Origin: Sipunculus nudus
Lineage: Eukaryota; Annelida; Sipuncula; Golfingiida; Sipunculidae
DNA: 64,000 bases
Reading direction: 5' to 3'
NCBI GenBank assembly: GCA_026874595.1
Contig: CM049307.1
Coordinates: 78,900,643-78,964,642, forward strand
A program made the translations under genes and the position numbers. The notes under the pieces were generated by a model. That model ran no database searches and was not told where the DNA came from. It saw only the letters and a list, made by a program, of their open reading frames with translations. Shown piece by piece: positions 11,766-24,703 of this stretch (the first letter of the stretch is position 1; each line of letters begins with the position of its first letter).

Positions 11766-12835
11766 GGCTGGATTCTGGACTCTACAGACTGTGTGTCTGT
11801 ATACTGAATAGCTCCCTTTAAATACCCTTCTACCCTGCAGGCTCATTTACATTAATGAGACTATTACAAAGCCTGGCCTGCTTTTTCTTTACTATGGCCC
11901 ATTTATTATTATGAGCATGCTAAATACTAAATAGGATGGTGAAAAAGGTCGCGATAACAATGGCATAATTGAACCTGCAGCGCACTTGGTAACCTTTATT
12001 GATAACCGCCATTGTCTAACAACACAATACTCTGACCGGCGCCATTGGCCTACTCACGATACATACAGAGATACAGCTGACCCGAGAAGGGATCCAAATG
12101 TTATGTGGCTCTGCTGAATTTTTGAAAATTTTAGCAACTTTTTTAGCAAAATTTCTTTTAGTTTTTCCATACATATTAGCTTTTAGTAAGGTAAGAGGAA
12201 TTGGCTCTGCTAAAATGAAACCCTGTAAATTATAGAAAAAATGGACATGAGCTAAAGTATAATAATAAACTTTCATTTATAAACTGAAATAATATTCTGT
12301 AATAAATTCTAATTGACATAAACAAAATTTAATATGCATGTTTAAACAAGCCATTTAGGTATAAATCCCATGTAAACTGTTTAATGAGCATAACCTTTGG
12401 CCTCAAACCATTGAATGATACATAAAAGGGCCAAAGTCTTATATGGAAGGATACATTTCATTAACAAAAAAAAATGTATGAATTGTATTAAGTTTTCAAT
12501 AGTTTAATATATGGCCATATGAGCTAAAAAATTAAACCATAAAAGTTTGCCCAGTATACCTGATTACGTAAGAGGGGCCCTCTGTGGTAGTTACTGTAGA
12601 CAGCCTGACCCAGCTCACCTAAACAGAGTTAGCTGGCCAGAGGTGAGGGGATTACATAACAGCCTGGGGAGCTGAGGGCTTACCCTGGCACACTGAATGC
12701 CACTGATTTGATGTAAAAAAAATACTTTCCTGATTTTTAAGTGCATTATTTTTGGGCCCAAAACTTAAAAAAAAACAGGAAATACTTACATTATTTCTGG
12801 CACACACATAGCAAATGTATAGAGGAATATGTATT
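11766..12835. other. No gene recognised
   Basis: AT-rich sequence. A GC-richer patch at 12550-12690 carries several AGCTGG/CCAGCT-type words but nothing identifiable. Confidence 0.4.
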
Positions 12836-12839
12836 TTAA

Positions 12840-13092
12840 ATATGATCAAAGTCAGATCAGGGTTTTGATATTTGGCAGTCTTGAAGTGTAACAATGAGTT
12901 TTAATGGAAAAATGAGATTTTTCCTTTATATCTCGAAGGAAAGAAGTCTGTATGAAAAATTTTGGATTCGTATGTCCAACGTTTTCAAACCGTGCCCTGT
13001 CAACGGACGAATGGCCAGACGCCCGGGCGGACGGACGACGGCAAAGGACCATTACTATAGCTCAGATAACTTATAGTTAGCTGCGCTAAAAA
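12840..13092 (+). repeat. Solo repeat ending in the R1-type terminus
   Basis: The sequence ends with a CGGACGGACGACGG tract, then TATAGCTCAG, an imperfect stem-loop and GCGCTAAAA at about 13092. This matches the 3' terminus of the R1 arrays, but the body upstream (from about 12840) differs from the ~330-bp R1 unit. It is probably a related family or a 3' fragment. Confidence 0.6.
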
Positions 13093-13135
13093 TAAAACAC
13101 AATAAAACAAAACGACAGGCCCTATTTCGTGAGAG

Positions 13136-13137
<2 letters not shown>

Positions 13138-13171
<34 letters not shown>
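13138..13171. repeat. (ATA)n microsatellite
   Basis: About eleven perfect trinucleotide repeats. Confidence 0.9.
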
Positions 13172-13174
<3 letters not shown>

Positions 13175-13189
13175 ATGGTTGAACACATG

Positions 13190-13560
13190 AGTCAGATTAG
13201 ATGGTAAAAACACTCATTTATACATAACACATATTAATTACTGAAATGACGTCAAACATCTGTCTGGGCCTTTTTGAAGGTAGCCATATAATCAAGCATA
13301 CATGTCAAGGAGATTCATTAGTTGGCCTTTTATTCACTTTAAACACCAACCGGTTCATGACGCTTGTTCCGATACATATGAGTATGAGTCACGCAGGAAG
13401 CAATGAACTGTTAAAGTGTTGTTGTAATGCCGAACCAGAGCTATCAAGACCATATGTGAGTTACCTAGGAAAACACATGGTATTATATTATCATTGAAAA
13501 ATAGTGCGTCCTACAAATACAGTCCCAATGTCATAAGGTGTCAGTTGTAGGTAGACATAA
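13190..13560 (+). repeat. R2 repeat, copy 2
   Basis: Collinear with 14320-14560: both have 'ATGGTA(A/C)AAACAC', then 'CAAGCATACATGTCAA' or similar, 'GAGATT(C/G)ATTA', 'TTTATTC(A/G)C' and a TATGAC/CATGACG block. It is weakly similar to 4730-5300. The two nearer copies lie about 1.1 kb apart. Confidence 0.5.
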
Positions 13561-14319
13561 AACAGCAAATGTCGAGGTGGATCCAGGATTTTGTCATGGA
13601 GAGGGACACCTAGTGCATATGTGGCATGATTATACATGGGCCTAGAAATGCATTTGTTATATCAACCAAAAGTACAGATTCCATAAACCCCGACATTATT
13701 GAATAATTGTGGCTCATTGAAGGCAGTGTACATGCTATGTTGAAAATATTATGAGTGATGCTTCAGAGAAGTATCCTTGAGATAATCCACTGGATTTGTA
13801 CATGTAAAAATCAAGAGTTAGAAGACTACAGATATTGTTTTGGAAACGGTAATCTGCTCTGCATCCTTTCATTAACATGAGAAATATTTTAAAGATCGAC
13901 AATTAATTTGGCTTTGGAGAAAGAGATTTAAAAAAAAGGGCAGTATCAGATTCAGACTCTTGCAGAAGGTTTCTATCAACGTCGATATATGAGGAAATGA
14001 GCCAATGTACTCGGCCCAAATCAGCTAGACCTATTGAAACCCCTCCCGGGTAACCCCTGCCAAACTCATGCCAGGCTGTTCCAATGCACGAATGGGTAAT
14101 ATGCTCGTATTACTGACGGCCAAGCGTGTATACAGGCTACTGGTAAAATGTTCCTTTGATAGAAGGTCACCATCCATACTGTGTCGGCAATGTTATGGTA
14201 TTTAGAGACCAAATGAAAGATGTTCTGGACATATCCTATTCTGATGCTGAAAATACGAATCCATTCCTATTTTTTATTTCAAGTTTCTAATATAATTAAT
14301 ATAAATATAAAATCTGAAT

Positions 14320-14560
14320 CAATAGATGAGAATAAAGGCCAGAGTAAATGGTACAAACACATGAATTACTAACATGGGGTCAAAACCTGAGTGTATGAAC
14401 ATTTGTAGCAGAGCTAAATCAAGAATACATGTCAAAGAGATTGATTATTATACCATTTATTCGCCATTTGAAAGCCATCGAGTCTATGACGTTGTCTGAA
14501 CAATCTCAGTTGAGGTTGAGTCCTTCACCCTAAATCTATTCTATATCCTTATGTTGAACC
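14320..14560 (+). repeat. R2 repeat, copy 3
   Basis: Diverged direct copy of 13190-13420, with the same order of landmarks. It lacks the downstream 'AATGAACTGTTAAAG' part seen in copies 1 and 2. Confidence 0.45.
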
Positions 14561-16915
14561 GATGTTGGGGAATAGTATTAAATGAGTTTTTTTTACTCTA
14601 AGCAACTTACTAACAGCAACATTAAGATCGTGTTATTTGTTACATATATAAATAGAAGCCGGAAGACACTTGTGTCACAGTTTATATACTCACATGTGCA
14701 CATCTGTGCACATTGTAGAAGCTTCAAACCCATTGGCATTTTAACAATTATATCCTTACAGACTTTCAAATAAAAATATGATGCTGATTCAGAATACATA
14801 TTAGACTGGCCCTCCACATATGTTCATCAAAAGCATATGAGTAACTTTACTAAACATATGAGTAAAGTTGCTCACAGATTAACCTACCAACGCTAATTAG
14901 CTGAAGCTGAGAGTGGGATCTCCACAAGCTTGAGCCCAGTAGAAATCAGAATCATAGTCTCTGCTAGGAGAAACTAAAATCCTACTGGTACAATTTCCAA
15001 TCCATCTAGGTTAATTTGAAATCCTACCAGGATGATATTATATCAGAAACAATGTGAAAGTACAAGATTTTAAAATAATATTCTTTCATGAGCCTACTTT
15101 TCCTTGCATCAACATATTTAAACAATGGTTTTCTCATGAATCCTTTATAGGCAATTTATAATTTTAAAGCCCATATCATAGCACATTAAGTAAACATCAT
15201 TATTCATATTCACTCACACAAACAAACAAACATTAAATTCTGCCTGTACATTCGCCGTAGTAAAATTAGTTTGAGACCATGTGAGATTTAAAGGGTCTTT
15301 TTCATCATTACATATAGTAATTGAACAAATATATTTAAACAATTGTGCATCACGGTTGATAGTGTGGAATTGCAAACCACTTACCAAGAGCAAAAGGGAC
15401 TCTCATCATAATTCATATTTACATTAAAACATTCACTATACAATTTCATAATAAAACACTGAGAATATGTTATGGAATACATACCATGTATTTGAATTTT
15501 TAGATTACAGTTTATTCTAGCAACACATACTTCCTACATGACAGTTAATATAAATATTAATTATAATAGGATTTTGAGTATGATTTCAATTTCTCCTAAG
15601 AGAGTTATGATTTCTCCGAGACCCTTGACAGTGGAGATCCCAACTGCGATCTCCCCTAGTAGAGATCCAATTTGTGTTCTCCCCTAGTCGAATTCCTAAT
15701 CCTACTAGATTGTAATCTTCACTGTGACATATATATCATCTTGATCAGGTACCATTTTACATACTGTGGCCGGAAAAAGTGTATGAAGTTCAGATTTCAC
15801 AATCATGATGCACCGCCAATTCTGTACAGCAAATAGACTTTATACGTAGATATGTAATACTGAGATATTTTTAAATAAGGATATAAATTAATTCGCCTTT
15901 ACATTTTCATGGTTGAGTTTGTACACCACTTGAAATAACATATAACTTATAAACATAAATATCAATGTCTTTGAAGAACTGTTTTTGCATATTATAATTA
16001 TGTTAATATTACACTAAACTGCAAAGGCATCAACCCGCTGCCCACTCCGCCATGTAAATCCTCTTTGCAGCCCGCCCCTCCCCATATATATATAAGAAAA
16101 CTTCACAGATATAGCGATAACCTCAGAACAACGAACACCATTTTATGGACCCGAGTTTTATCGCTCTTTAAATCATATATTTTAACCTCGGAATTGCTGG
16201 CACCTCGTTTTTTGGTCCAAGCGCACGACCTTAACTTCAATAAAGCGACCACTAAGTACAGAGTAAACACTGCCTGATCCGCTGTAGCTATGGGTCGGGC
16301 GCAAACCAATGCATTACATACCTAATTGGTAAAGGGCAGTAGACGACACAAGCGCATGGCATACATCAAAAGGTGTTCACGGATGATCAAACCAGTCCAT
16401 GAAAGTGAGCGTTACGGTTTCATAACTTTTATGAGGCCTGCCGTCAATTATATGTGTGATACATAGTCCCCTAGCTCCAATAATGTATTGGATATGAACA
16501 CGCAAAGAGTAAAAGTCGACAACTGTGTATGGATCAGTTTCTCAGAAATATACTTTGTCAGGACCCTAACGAATGGGTCTGTTTTGTCTGCATGAGATTA
16601 ATGTTTATGATATATCAAGCATATATATCGTACAACATTCATTGTATATATTGTAATGTTGTGAATAACAGAAGTTGTGCCTGCCTTGAGACGTGCTTGG
16701 ATATGGATTTTATTATTTTTTCCAATATCTGAGTTTTCCCATTTTTACAGTATTAACTAATAAAATTATTCAAAACATATCGTGCAATTTCAAGTTTAAT
16801 TTTGCACCAGGAGAAAGAAAAAGAATCCAAGATTAAAATAAATAGCTACTTAGGTTAAGAATGTACGGACAGACGAGCTGTTGTAGGACTAATGTTTGTC
16901 TAACCTCACTTAGCT
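14561..16915. other. No gene recognised
   Basis: AT-rich, low-complexity sequence. Short 'GGATCTCCAC', 'CTCCTAG' and 'TAGTAGAGATCC' words occur in both orientations at 14905-15045 and 15570-15725 and may be the ends of an old element. Nothing codes convincingly. Confidence 0.4.
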
Positions 16916-16924
16916 TAGGCGACC

Positions 16925-16990
16925 ACCTCGGAAATGAGACTACTTTATCACGATCCCGGGATCGTGATAAAGAAGTCACATTTCCGAGGT
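16925..16990. repeat. 66-bp palindrome (perfect 30-bp core)
   Basis: The core 16943-16972 is a perfect palindrome centred on CCC|GGG (arms begin CTTTATCACG). Outer arms 16925-16936 and 16979-16990 (ACCTCGGAAATG and its reverse complement) are also perfect and share the same centre. Only 6 bp on each side fail to pair fully. A further GCGACCA/TGGTCG match lies just outside, offset by an insertion. It may be two transposon ends joined head to head, or a cruciform-forming site. Confidence 0.9.
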
Positions 16991-17023
16991 ATTATCTCGT
17001 TGGTGGTCGTAATTCCGAGGTTT

Positions 17024-17026
<3 letters not shown>

Positions 17027-17057
<31 letters not shown>

Positions 17058-17058
17058 T

Positions 17059-17132
<74 letters not shown>
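17027..17132. repeat. Compound (TA)n(AC)n(TA)n microsatellite
   Basis: TA tract 17027-17055, AC tract 17056-17072, TA tract 17073-17132. Confidence 0.95.
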
Positions 17133-17133
<1 letters not shown>

Positions 17134-17134
<1 letters not shown>

Positions 17135-17345
17135 GGCCTGAAGAGTCGAGAGGTAAAACGCTCTCCGCTGGCAACCGGGTTCGACCCCCGGCGTGACAAT
17201 GAGAGTTGGTTGTAGTTGCCCGTCCAAGGCCGATGGTTTTCTCCGGTTTCCTCCAGCAATACAAATCACTATCTGAGCCATGGAAAGTGCCGCGATTAGT
17301 TATATAATAACTATTTGTACAATCCATTTAAAGAGAATAAGTTAT
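17134..17345 (+). repeat. tRNA-derived SINE-like sequence
   Basis: The first ~65 bases resemble a tRNA-derived head, with a B-box-like 'GGGTTCGACCCCC' around 17177-17189 and an A-box-like 'GAGAGGTAAAACGC' upstream. The body then contains 'GGTTTTCTCCGGTTTCCTCC', a motif seen in widespread animal SINE bodies. There is no clear poly-A or target duplication, because the left flank is microsatellite. Confidence 0.55.
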
Positions 17346-17465
17346 ATTATATATATACGCATTTCTTAGGCATCGTCTTTAACTAGTCATTTATAAAAAT
17401 AAAATTTTAACACTGTGTACATTTATATAACTTTATTCACATAGAAAGAAAAATTTACAAAATAC

Positions 17466-17478
17466 TACACACACACAC

Positions 17479-17518
<40 letters not shown>
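17466..17518. repeat. Compound (AC)n(TA)n microsatellite
   Basis: AC tract followed directly by a TA tract. Confidence 0.9.
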
Positions 17519-17520
<2 letters not shown>

Positions 17521-20154
17521 TATTTATATACACAGAGATATTATAATTATTTATTATACCATTCTTCACGCACGCATATGATATTTACATACATACATTA
17601 TTTTACATTATATTATAACATATAATCGTTCTTTTAAAGACCATATACAGATGTCTGTAATCCCAGAGTGATTGACTCTGTATTTAAGAATCTGTCTCAT
17701 TATTTAAAAAATAGGGGTCATTTTAAGGCTAATACAAAATAACCTTTGGCATTGTTATTTATACAGCAATAAATCTTGCTAAAAGTGATCAATCGCCTTT
17801 TTATCGTACATGAGACCAAGGACAACCTCCTGCTTCAGCTCCTCATACACATAGACAGATGATCAGCGAGAAAAGAAATATAGGAAATTAACCCCACGAT
17901 CTGATCGCCACTTCGAAGGAGTGATCACCAACTGACGAGTGACTGACATCTGTATGTACACACGGGTGTGTTATTGTGCGCAATTTGTTTTCTTACGGTT
18001 TTAAGTCTAAATTATTGTAAATTGCATATTTAAATTATACCTTTGAAGTCGTCGCCTTATCACTTTTCAGATATGGATTCCCTGATAGATAGCACAGTCA
18101 TATTATAACTGTAAAATTTAGGTAAGATTTTCAATGCCTGTAATATTTGTAATGGTTGAAACCTGTGTCAGGACTGTCTAGATGTGACGCATTTCCAACC
18201 AGCTTCAGGGGGCTCTTTCTTCTTCAGGTGGAAAAGGTACCTGGTGGTTAGTCCATGATGGTTTGGGCCAGTGGTAGGGCCGTAAACTACACAGGTAGAG
18301 TATTGGTGTTTTCAGAGTCTGTGTATCGATATCCTGACTATAGATGACCATTCGATAGAGAGTCCGACATTTAACTAGCGATCTGTGGTATTCAAGACGT
18401 GAAATTAAAGGCGAAAAACCATTCTGATTGAATAACTGCGCATGATCAAACCAATTAATGCTGCCGTTACATTATTCGTCAACCTTGAAGTATGGAAGCA
18501 AGGGCATCGTGAACTTAAGAAAAATAAGAACAGTGACTTGGAATCCGTTCTGTGGTACTACGTGTAAATGTGGTATTGCACATCGTGCAGTTAGTAAAAT
18601 ATCTCTATATCTTGACCCCCAGACAATAGACAAGAATAATGGTTGGCGTTAAGGAAATTGCTTTGTCATGCTGCTCGGTGATCGGAATGTAAGATAATTT
18701 TATATGAACTCATCTTGTATAAAAGCTTGGAAAATAAGCGATACACAGTGCAGGTGTATCTAATCTGTGTGCTCATTAAATAACTTGCTTCTAACCGCCC
18801 TATCTGAGTGTTGCTGTGTACAGGAGTAGTCCTCTGAACCCTGAGTGTTTACCTTCCGAGGCCGGACATGATAATACTACTAAGCAAGGATTTATTTTAC
18901 ATTGAATCTGCTTTGCATTTGGTGGAATGTCTTAATGGTCAAGTGGTGTATTGAATTGTATTAAAGCAAAGAGCCAATTATGCATTCATTGAATATTTAA
19001 GAAATCCGGATTTTAAAACTGTTTAATGTTTATTTCAACTCACCTTCCCGGAATGGTTACTGACGAAGATGACTGGCATATGACATGTGGCTCTCTCCGG
19101 CTTGTCCTGTCCTTATTCACACAACTGTTGCTCATTAATCACCACCTTGCCAGGGGCGTATATTACCATAAGGCAGAATGGCACTTGCTTACACATCAAA
19201 CGGCTGACCATAATTCACATACAAGTCACATAAAAAATGAATGTTTGCCTTGGCAGGTATTTACTGCCTGAGCTCTTGTTTCCCTCACTCCTTTAGCCAC
19301 TTGTAGGTAGCATCTGTTTGTAAGGCTGCAAGTAATGTGATATACAAAAAAGGGCCCGTGTTATAATCATTCGAAGAGTAAGTGTAAAACATGATGCGTG
19401 GTTTCCTTTGACGTATACCGGTGTAATTAGTTGAATAATTACTTTGGAATAATAGTCTATAAATGGGAAGCATGGGAACCCAGATGTGAACACTTCTGAC
19501 CTCTTGATTACCTATGACTAAATGCATTGATGCTGAAGATCAGATGTGACTGTCAGCTGCAAATTTAAATGTTGAAGGGAAGGCCTCCTGGGATACTTAT
19601 GACTATTTAATTGCAGGGATATTAGAATGACATGTTTATGATGTTTGGTATGCAAAATGACACTAAACAGAGAGAAAATTGAAACGTAACTCGAGTTTTG
19701 ACTGGTATTGTAGGGTAAATAGATAGCCCATTGCCTGCCGCAGTCCGGGTTTTAAATTATGACAGTATTTGTGGAACATGTATATTAATAAATTACATCA
19801 AATAACACTAATATAATTCTTCATTACAGATACTATGGAATATTCAGTCTAAAAAAATTCATTCTGATAGGCTCCAACATTTCTAAAGTTTGCTTATTTT
19901 TATTATGATTTCTTAAAATTTCCACACCGCGCCCTCGCATATATATCTGAGTATTCTGCCTACACATAGTCATATGAGTATATATTCCCCTGCTTGCAGA
20001 TACCTCCTTTACTGCAACGATGCGTTTGCCATATCAAAAGTGATCCATTCAAGGAATCTGGAATTGTTCATAAGAGGACAATATGTTAGAGCACCCGTGG
20101 CCTGATGTCTTCATATACTCCTGTGGTAATGATTCAAAATTTGAACTGTTAATT
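17519..20154. other. No gene recognised; one weak tRNA-like patch
   Basis: At 18283-18334 the sequence resembles a tRNA-derived SINE head (ACAGGTAGAGTATTGG, then GTGTATCGATATCC about 15 bases on), with both boxes degraded. Elsewhere only short frames without motifs are present, for example 18458-18652 and 19026-19271. Confidence 0.35.
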
Positions 20155-21197
20155 CTTATTTACTTTAGCTTTTGTATCAAATTTTGCATTATTCTGGGGG
20201 ATACTTCGGAGCCCCATAGCGCAAAGAATATGGGTAACAGAGACCTAATTTCAGGTATTTAAGGAGAGTTTTCATGAACCTCTCTTGATGTCAAGTTAAA
20301 AGTTTCCAGGTACATTGGATACAATTTTTTGCCCTGTTAACAGACAGACGGACGACCGGACATATAGTAATCACTATAGCTCAGATGACGTACAGTCAGC
20401 TGAGCTAAAAAATAAAGAAAAAATGCATAAAAATTAAAAAAAAAATCCATGTTGCACCACCACCAGTCTGCAGGAGCTGATGAAATAGTCCTTTATGAAT
20501 ATGCATGCCAAAAATCAAGGTGATCAATGCAAAAGTTGTTCAGATACTGGGGCTTTTGTAAAAATTCTTTCAACTATTCTTGGGGTGGGGGGGGGGGGGG
20601 TACTTCGGAGCCCCATTCGTCAGAGGTTAATGGTAACAGAGACCTAATTTCAAGTTTCCAAAGAGACTTTTAATGGGCCTCCCTGCATGTTGAGAAAGAA
20701 TATTCTAGGTCTAGTTGTTACAATCTGTGCCATGTTAACAGATGACCGCTTATTAAGAAGTCTCAAAAATGGAGAAAAAAATTCGTAAAAATTAATAAAT
20801 ACAGGTGGCGCCACCAGACTGCAGAAACTGATGAAACAATTCATGATCAGCAACCATGCTTAAAATCATGGTGATCAATGCAATAGTTGTTCAGTTACTT
20901 GAGTTTTTGTATCAAATTTTCCATTATTCTGGGGGGTATTTCGGAGCCCCATAGCTCAGACATTATAGATAACAGAGACCTAATTTCAGGTTTCCAAAGA
21001 GACATTTCATTGGCCTCCCGGCATGTCAAGATAGAAGATTCAAGGTCCAGTTATTACGATTTGTGCACTGTTAACAGATGACAGCTTCTATAAAGGTATA
21101 AAAAATAGAGAAAAAAATCGTAAAAATCGAAAAATACAGGTGGCGCCACCAGTCTGCAGAAACTGATTAAACACTCCATGATCAATATCCATGCAAA
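20155..21197 (+). repeat. R1 array, copy 2
   Basis: About three R1 units. The first part ends in the stem-loop and TGAGCTAAAAA at about 20411. R1 sequence then resumes mid-unit and runs to about 21197, where it abuts the C-terminal exon of the SLC16-like pseudogene. A G-rich run lies at 20584-20600. The internal terminus followed by more R1 suggests recombination between copies or insertion of one copy into another. Confidence 0.75.
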
Positions 21198-24110
21198 AGG
21201 ATTTTTGTTCCCTCGACCATCGCAGGCTTTGCGTTTAACACAGGCGGTTCTATCCCAGGGACTACGGATGGATATAATATAAGATGACGCTGTTTGTCCC
21301 TGCGACATGTCAGAGAGTCCATTGAGATACACTGGGAAGGATGGCCGTTGCAGTTCATTTCTCCGTTTGACGCAAGTTCTAAGAAAATATGTAATGAATG
21401 CTGCAATGAAACATAGTCTCCCAGCAAAGTAAAAGGCAGGAACGTAGAAATTCAGATTATCGCGGATAAATCATGAAATATACAAAAAGGAATACTTTTA
21501 AGCAACAGATATAGTTTCAATGGATTGATCAATTGATCTTTCGTACAAAATAAAATAGGAACAAAAAATTCACAATCAACTCACCTTTATCAATCTGATG
21601 AATATTAATAAAGAAAGATTATTTGATTCATTTTGTATATCTCACCACAAAAAAATTACCTGAAAGTGGAGCTCCCATCAGGTACGAAAAACCAAATGCA
21701 GTAGAAACGAGCGAGTCTCTCATGTCCGAAAAACTCCACAATAACGACAGGAACCATCACCATCTGTCCACCTGCAAGAAAACTTCACCAGGTAAATTTT
21801 AAGTAACATACCTGTCACTTTGAAGAAAAATATAAAGTGAAATCGACATTTCGAACTAATTGTTATCATGATACGATATTGCAGAACCTAATTTATAATC
21901 ATTCATTTCCCTTTGAATGAAATGTGGTCATGTGGTTTAATTCAGGTTCCTCTGTTAGATTATAATGTAGGCTAATCTAAAAGTAGTAGATATTGTCCAG
22001 TTATCTGCCGAGATAGGGCGGCTAAAATTTATTATCACAAGAAAGTATTTTATCACTTATCACTTACCAACATGATAATATATTTTGACCAAAGGCTCCA
22101 ACAAGATGGAACTAAAATATGGCTGACTCCAGCCTAAGCGAGATAAAAGCTATGAAGTCTCATGTGTCGTCCTTGTAGGAAAGCTGCATTACCAATCAAA
22201 CCAATTAAAATTCTTCCAAGTAAACTGCCAATGCCTAGACTAGAAACAAATCATCCAGTCTCATTTTTAGAAAACCCCATTCAGTTCCTTTATCAGGTGT
22301 AAATACGTAAACCAGCGGATATGCAAGCTCAGTAATAAAGAGTGCTATCATAGGGCAAAGGACAGCTCATTCAACAGACTGAAGTCTACTGCGGCTTTTA
22401 ATGCTGCCAAAAGGTTGATATTCGCTTCTGTGTCCTGCTCTTGTACATATGATTGATTGCTGTCTCTGGCCCACAGTTGTTTGGAATTAATGTCCACACG
22501 CTTGAGGCGTCCATAATTCTTTCATTCTTGATCCAAGTCAGGTCGCACTAGTATCCACAATCACCAATTATGAAGAATTACACCGGCTTGAATCAACATG
22601 CAGCCACGCCATGTGTACTAGTCCAGAAGATACCTTGTCAGAGGACCCATCGCAAACACGCCTAAACATGACCCTGACTTTGCGATTCCAGTCGCCACGG
22701 CTAGGTGCCGGTCAAAATACCTAAAAGTCTTTGGAACCCCTAATCTCTCCGAGAACAATAGGAACGCAAATCCAAAACATGAAATGCGAATGATTATCGT
22801 TCACATTCTACAACCCGTTTTATTGATGGCGGGATATATCCATTCGTTATTCGACTTACAGCATCTGGTTTAAGTCTGCACGAACAAGTTATAACGGCTA
22901 CAGAAAAGCTTTTAAAATGCTTCCTAGGAATGAATTACTCGAGGTTAGATAAGGGCAGGGAATCCATAAGAGGATACTTTATGAGCAGTACCAAGACTCG
23001 AATCTGCGGTGATTGTATCGCTGTGATCAAACCCATAGTATTTGTCGCATCCGCAAAGATGGTAATTTATAATGAATACGAGAGTGATAGTTGCTTTTAC
23101 ATATTCCTGTTATAATTTAATGTCTGAGTACATAGACTATTAGGATGTTTGTTTTATCAGGTATTACAGTCATACCTGATACCAAGCCGAACGTCATAGT
23201 GAAGAATGACAGACTGTTTGCAGATGATGACATCAGTAAACCTACAGCCGCCAGTAGTCCCCCAATAATACCTGCAGTACTAAGAGAGATGATTTTAAAG
23301 AGCGGACTGACAATCAAGGCTGAATAATGAATATTTAATAATGAATATTTTAACGGCTAAATAAACTTTGCTTTTCCTATTGCTAATTAATATAAATGAA
23401 ATATGAAATATCAGAGAAATATGCTACTATATATACACAATATATATAAGATACATTAAAAGCAAAATGATATATTTCCACCATTGATGTAAAATGAAAT
23501 TAAAAGCACAAGTGTTGGATCACATCTGTGTACATGTATGTTACATTAAATTTACTTAACCATAAAGTACATAAATCAGACATTTAATACATGTAAAACA
23601 GTGTAGAAAAAACTAAAAATCTTCTGCGTGCACAAGCCAATCAGATATTTCAGTAAGTAGTCTCTCATGTTACGTTTCAAAACTACATATTTTGCAGCTA
23701 GAATAATATTATATTGATGACCCTAGGTCTAGTTAAACATAATCTTTACATCCGATATTAATCATATTAGAATGTGGCATTTTATTTCATATTAAAAGTG
23801 ACTTGCCACCGACACAAGACATGGAATTTAGTACTGAAGACGGCAAGGACAGGCTGGAGTTGTCGGCGACGAAACTTGACTTCAGGTCTTGAAAGATGAT
23901 TCCATAAAGCAACAGTATTCTGTCCGATAAAGCATTTGTTGCAAAACATACGGCAAGTACAAGGTAGCTAAACCATGTTTTTATGCTGTCATCATCTGCT
24001 TGATTAGAGCACCTGTCTGTCATTGTCTCTGCATCTTGGTGCATTGATTTAGAATCGGAGCTGTTATTTCTTGAATTCACACTTTCTGATTTGTCATCAT
24101 TTAAATGGTT
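21198..24110 (-). pseudogene. Monocarboxylate-transporter-like (SLC16/MFS) pseudogene
   Basis: Pieces in transporter order on the minus strand. They are an N-terminal exon (~23803-24110; TM1 region KTWFSYLVLAVCFATNAL), an exon at 23176-23306 (IIGGLLAAVGLLMSSSANSL, with a GTATGA donor) and a large exon (~22780-22068) holding RYFDRHLAVATGIAKSGS, YLLD-stop-YTWRG and later SSLGIGSLLGRILIGLIG. That exon ends at a perfect GTAAGTG donor. Next come an exon at 21660-21771 (GGQMVMVPVVIVEFFGHE, with CAG acceptor and GTAATT donor) and a last exon (~21470-21198; FYVPAFYFAGRLCF). MCT proteins are 12-TM plasma-membrane carriers of monocarboxylates and related solutes; this order matches TM1 to TM12. In-frame stops (TAG at 22618-22620 and several TGAs) and at least three frameshifts disable it. 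The 3' end runs into R1 repeat. Splice sites survive better than the frame. Assembly indel errors could explain some breaks but hardly all. Confidence 0.8.
23395..23790. other. Intron-like AT-rich spacer within the pseudogene
   Basis: Lies between the N-terminal exon and the 23176-23306 exon. No repeat or coding signal was recognised. Confidence 0.4.
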
Positions 24111-24637
24111 TGCTACACACCCCGGACCGTATTTTTGGCTGATTTCTGGGAAAGACTGGTTATCATTCTATTGTCACAAGATGACACGGCTCCACAAGCC
24201 GCGTACCCAGCCCAAGCATCATTATCGCTCAGCAAACATTCCGTTAAAAGCTTCATTAACCGACATGATTCAAAATATTAAAGAACAAACTGAAAGAAAC
24301 AACATTATTTCCATGTAAAATAAGAACTGGTGTAATATAATAAAAGTGTGAACAGTCACAGACTTCAGTTTTTCTGTTAATGGAAATGACGTGATAAAAA
24401 CAAATATTGATTTGAATGTTCAATTAATGATGAAAGAGAACAATAAACCGCAGGACACTGGTCAAGAGGTGACCCGCCTCAGCGGGATAGTATCTGACTC
24501 AACCAAAAATCTAGTTAAGATTCGGCTTGTAAATTGTCAATATGATAAATTTAAACTTAATATAACTAATTTATATTCAACTTTTTTACTCAATAATATA
24601 TATATTGTAAAGAAGACCAATGATTTAGGGGAAAATA

Positions 24638-24703
24638 CTGGGTCGATCCGAACCCATGTCGGTGGCGCACAAGTCCGACATTCCAACCGTTTCGCCAGTA
24701 TAG
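24638..24703 (-). repeat. tRNA-derived SINE head or tRNA pseudogene
   Basis: On the minus strand an A-box-like TGGCGAAACGGTTGG (24683-24697) is followed about 30 bases later by a B-box-like GGTTCGGATCG (24644-24654), which is tRNA spacing. The acceptor stem does not close properly, so it is not called a functional tRNA. A 134-codon plus-strand frame (24391-24795) crosses it and has no other support. Confidence 0.5.

Noticed and set aside
11493-11846. 117-codon minus-strand frame with repetitive product
   Set aside because: Entirely explained by the minisatellite.
17134-17200. Functional tRNA gene
   Set aside because: B-box present but no closing acceptor stem or credible anticodon arm. The downstream body resembles a SINE. 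The same judgement applies to 24638-24703.
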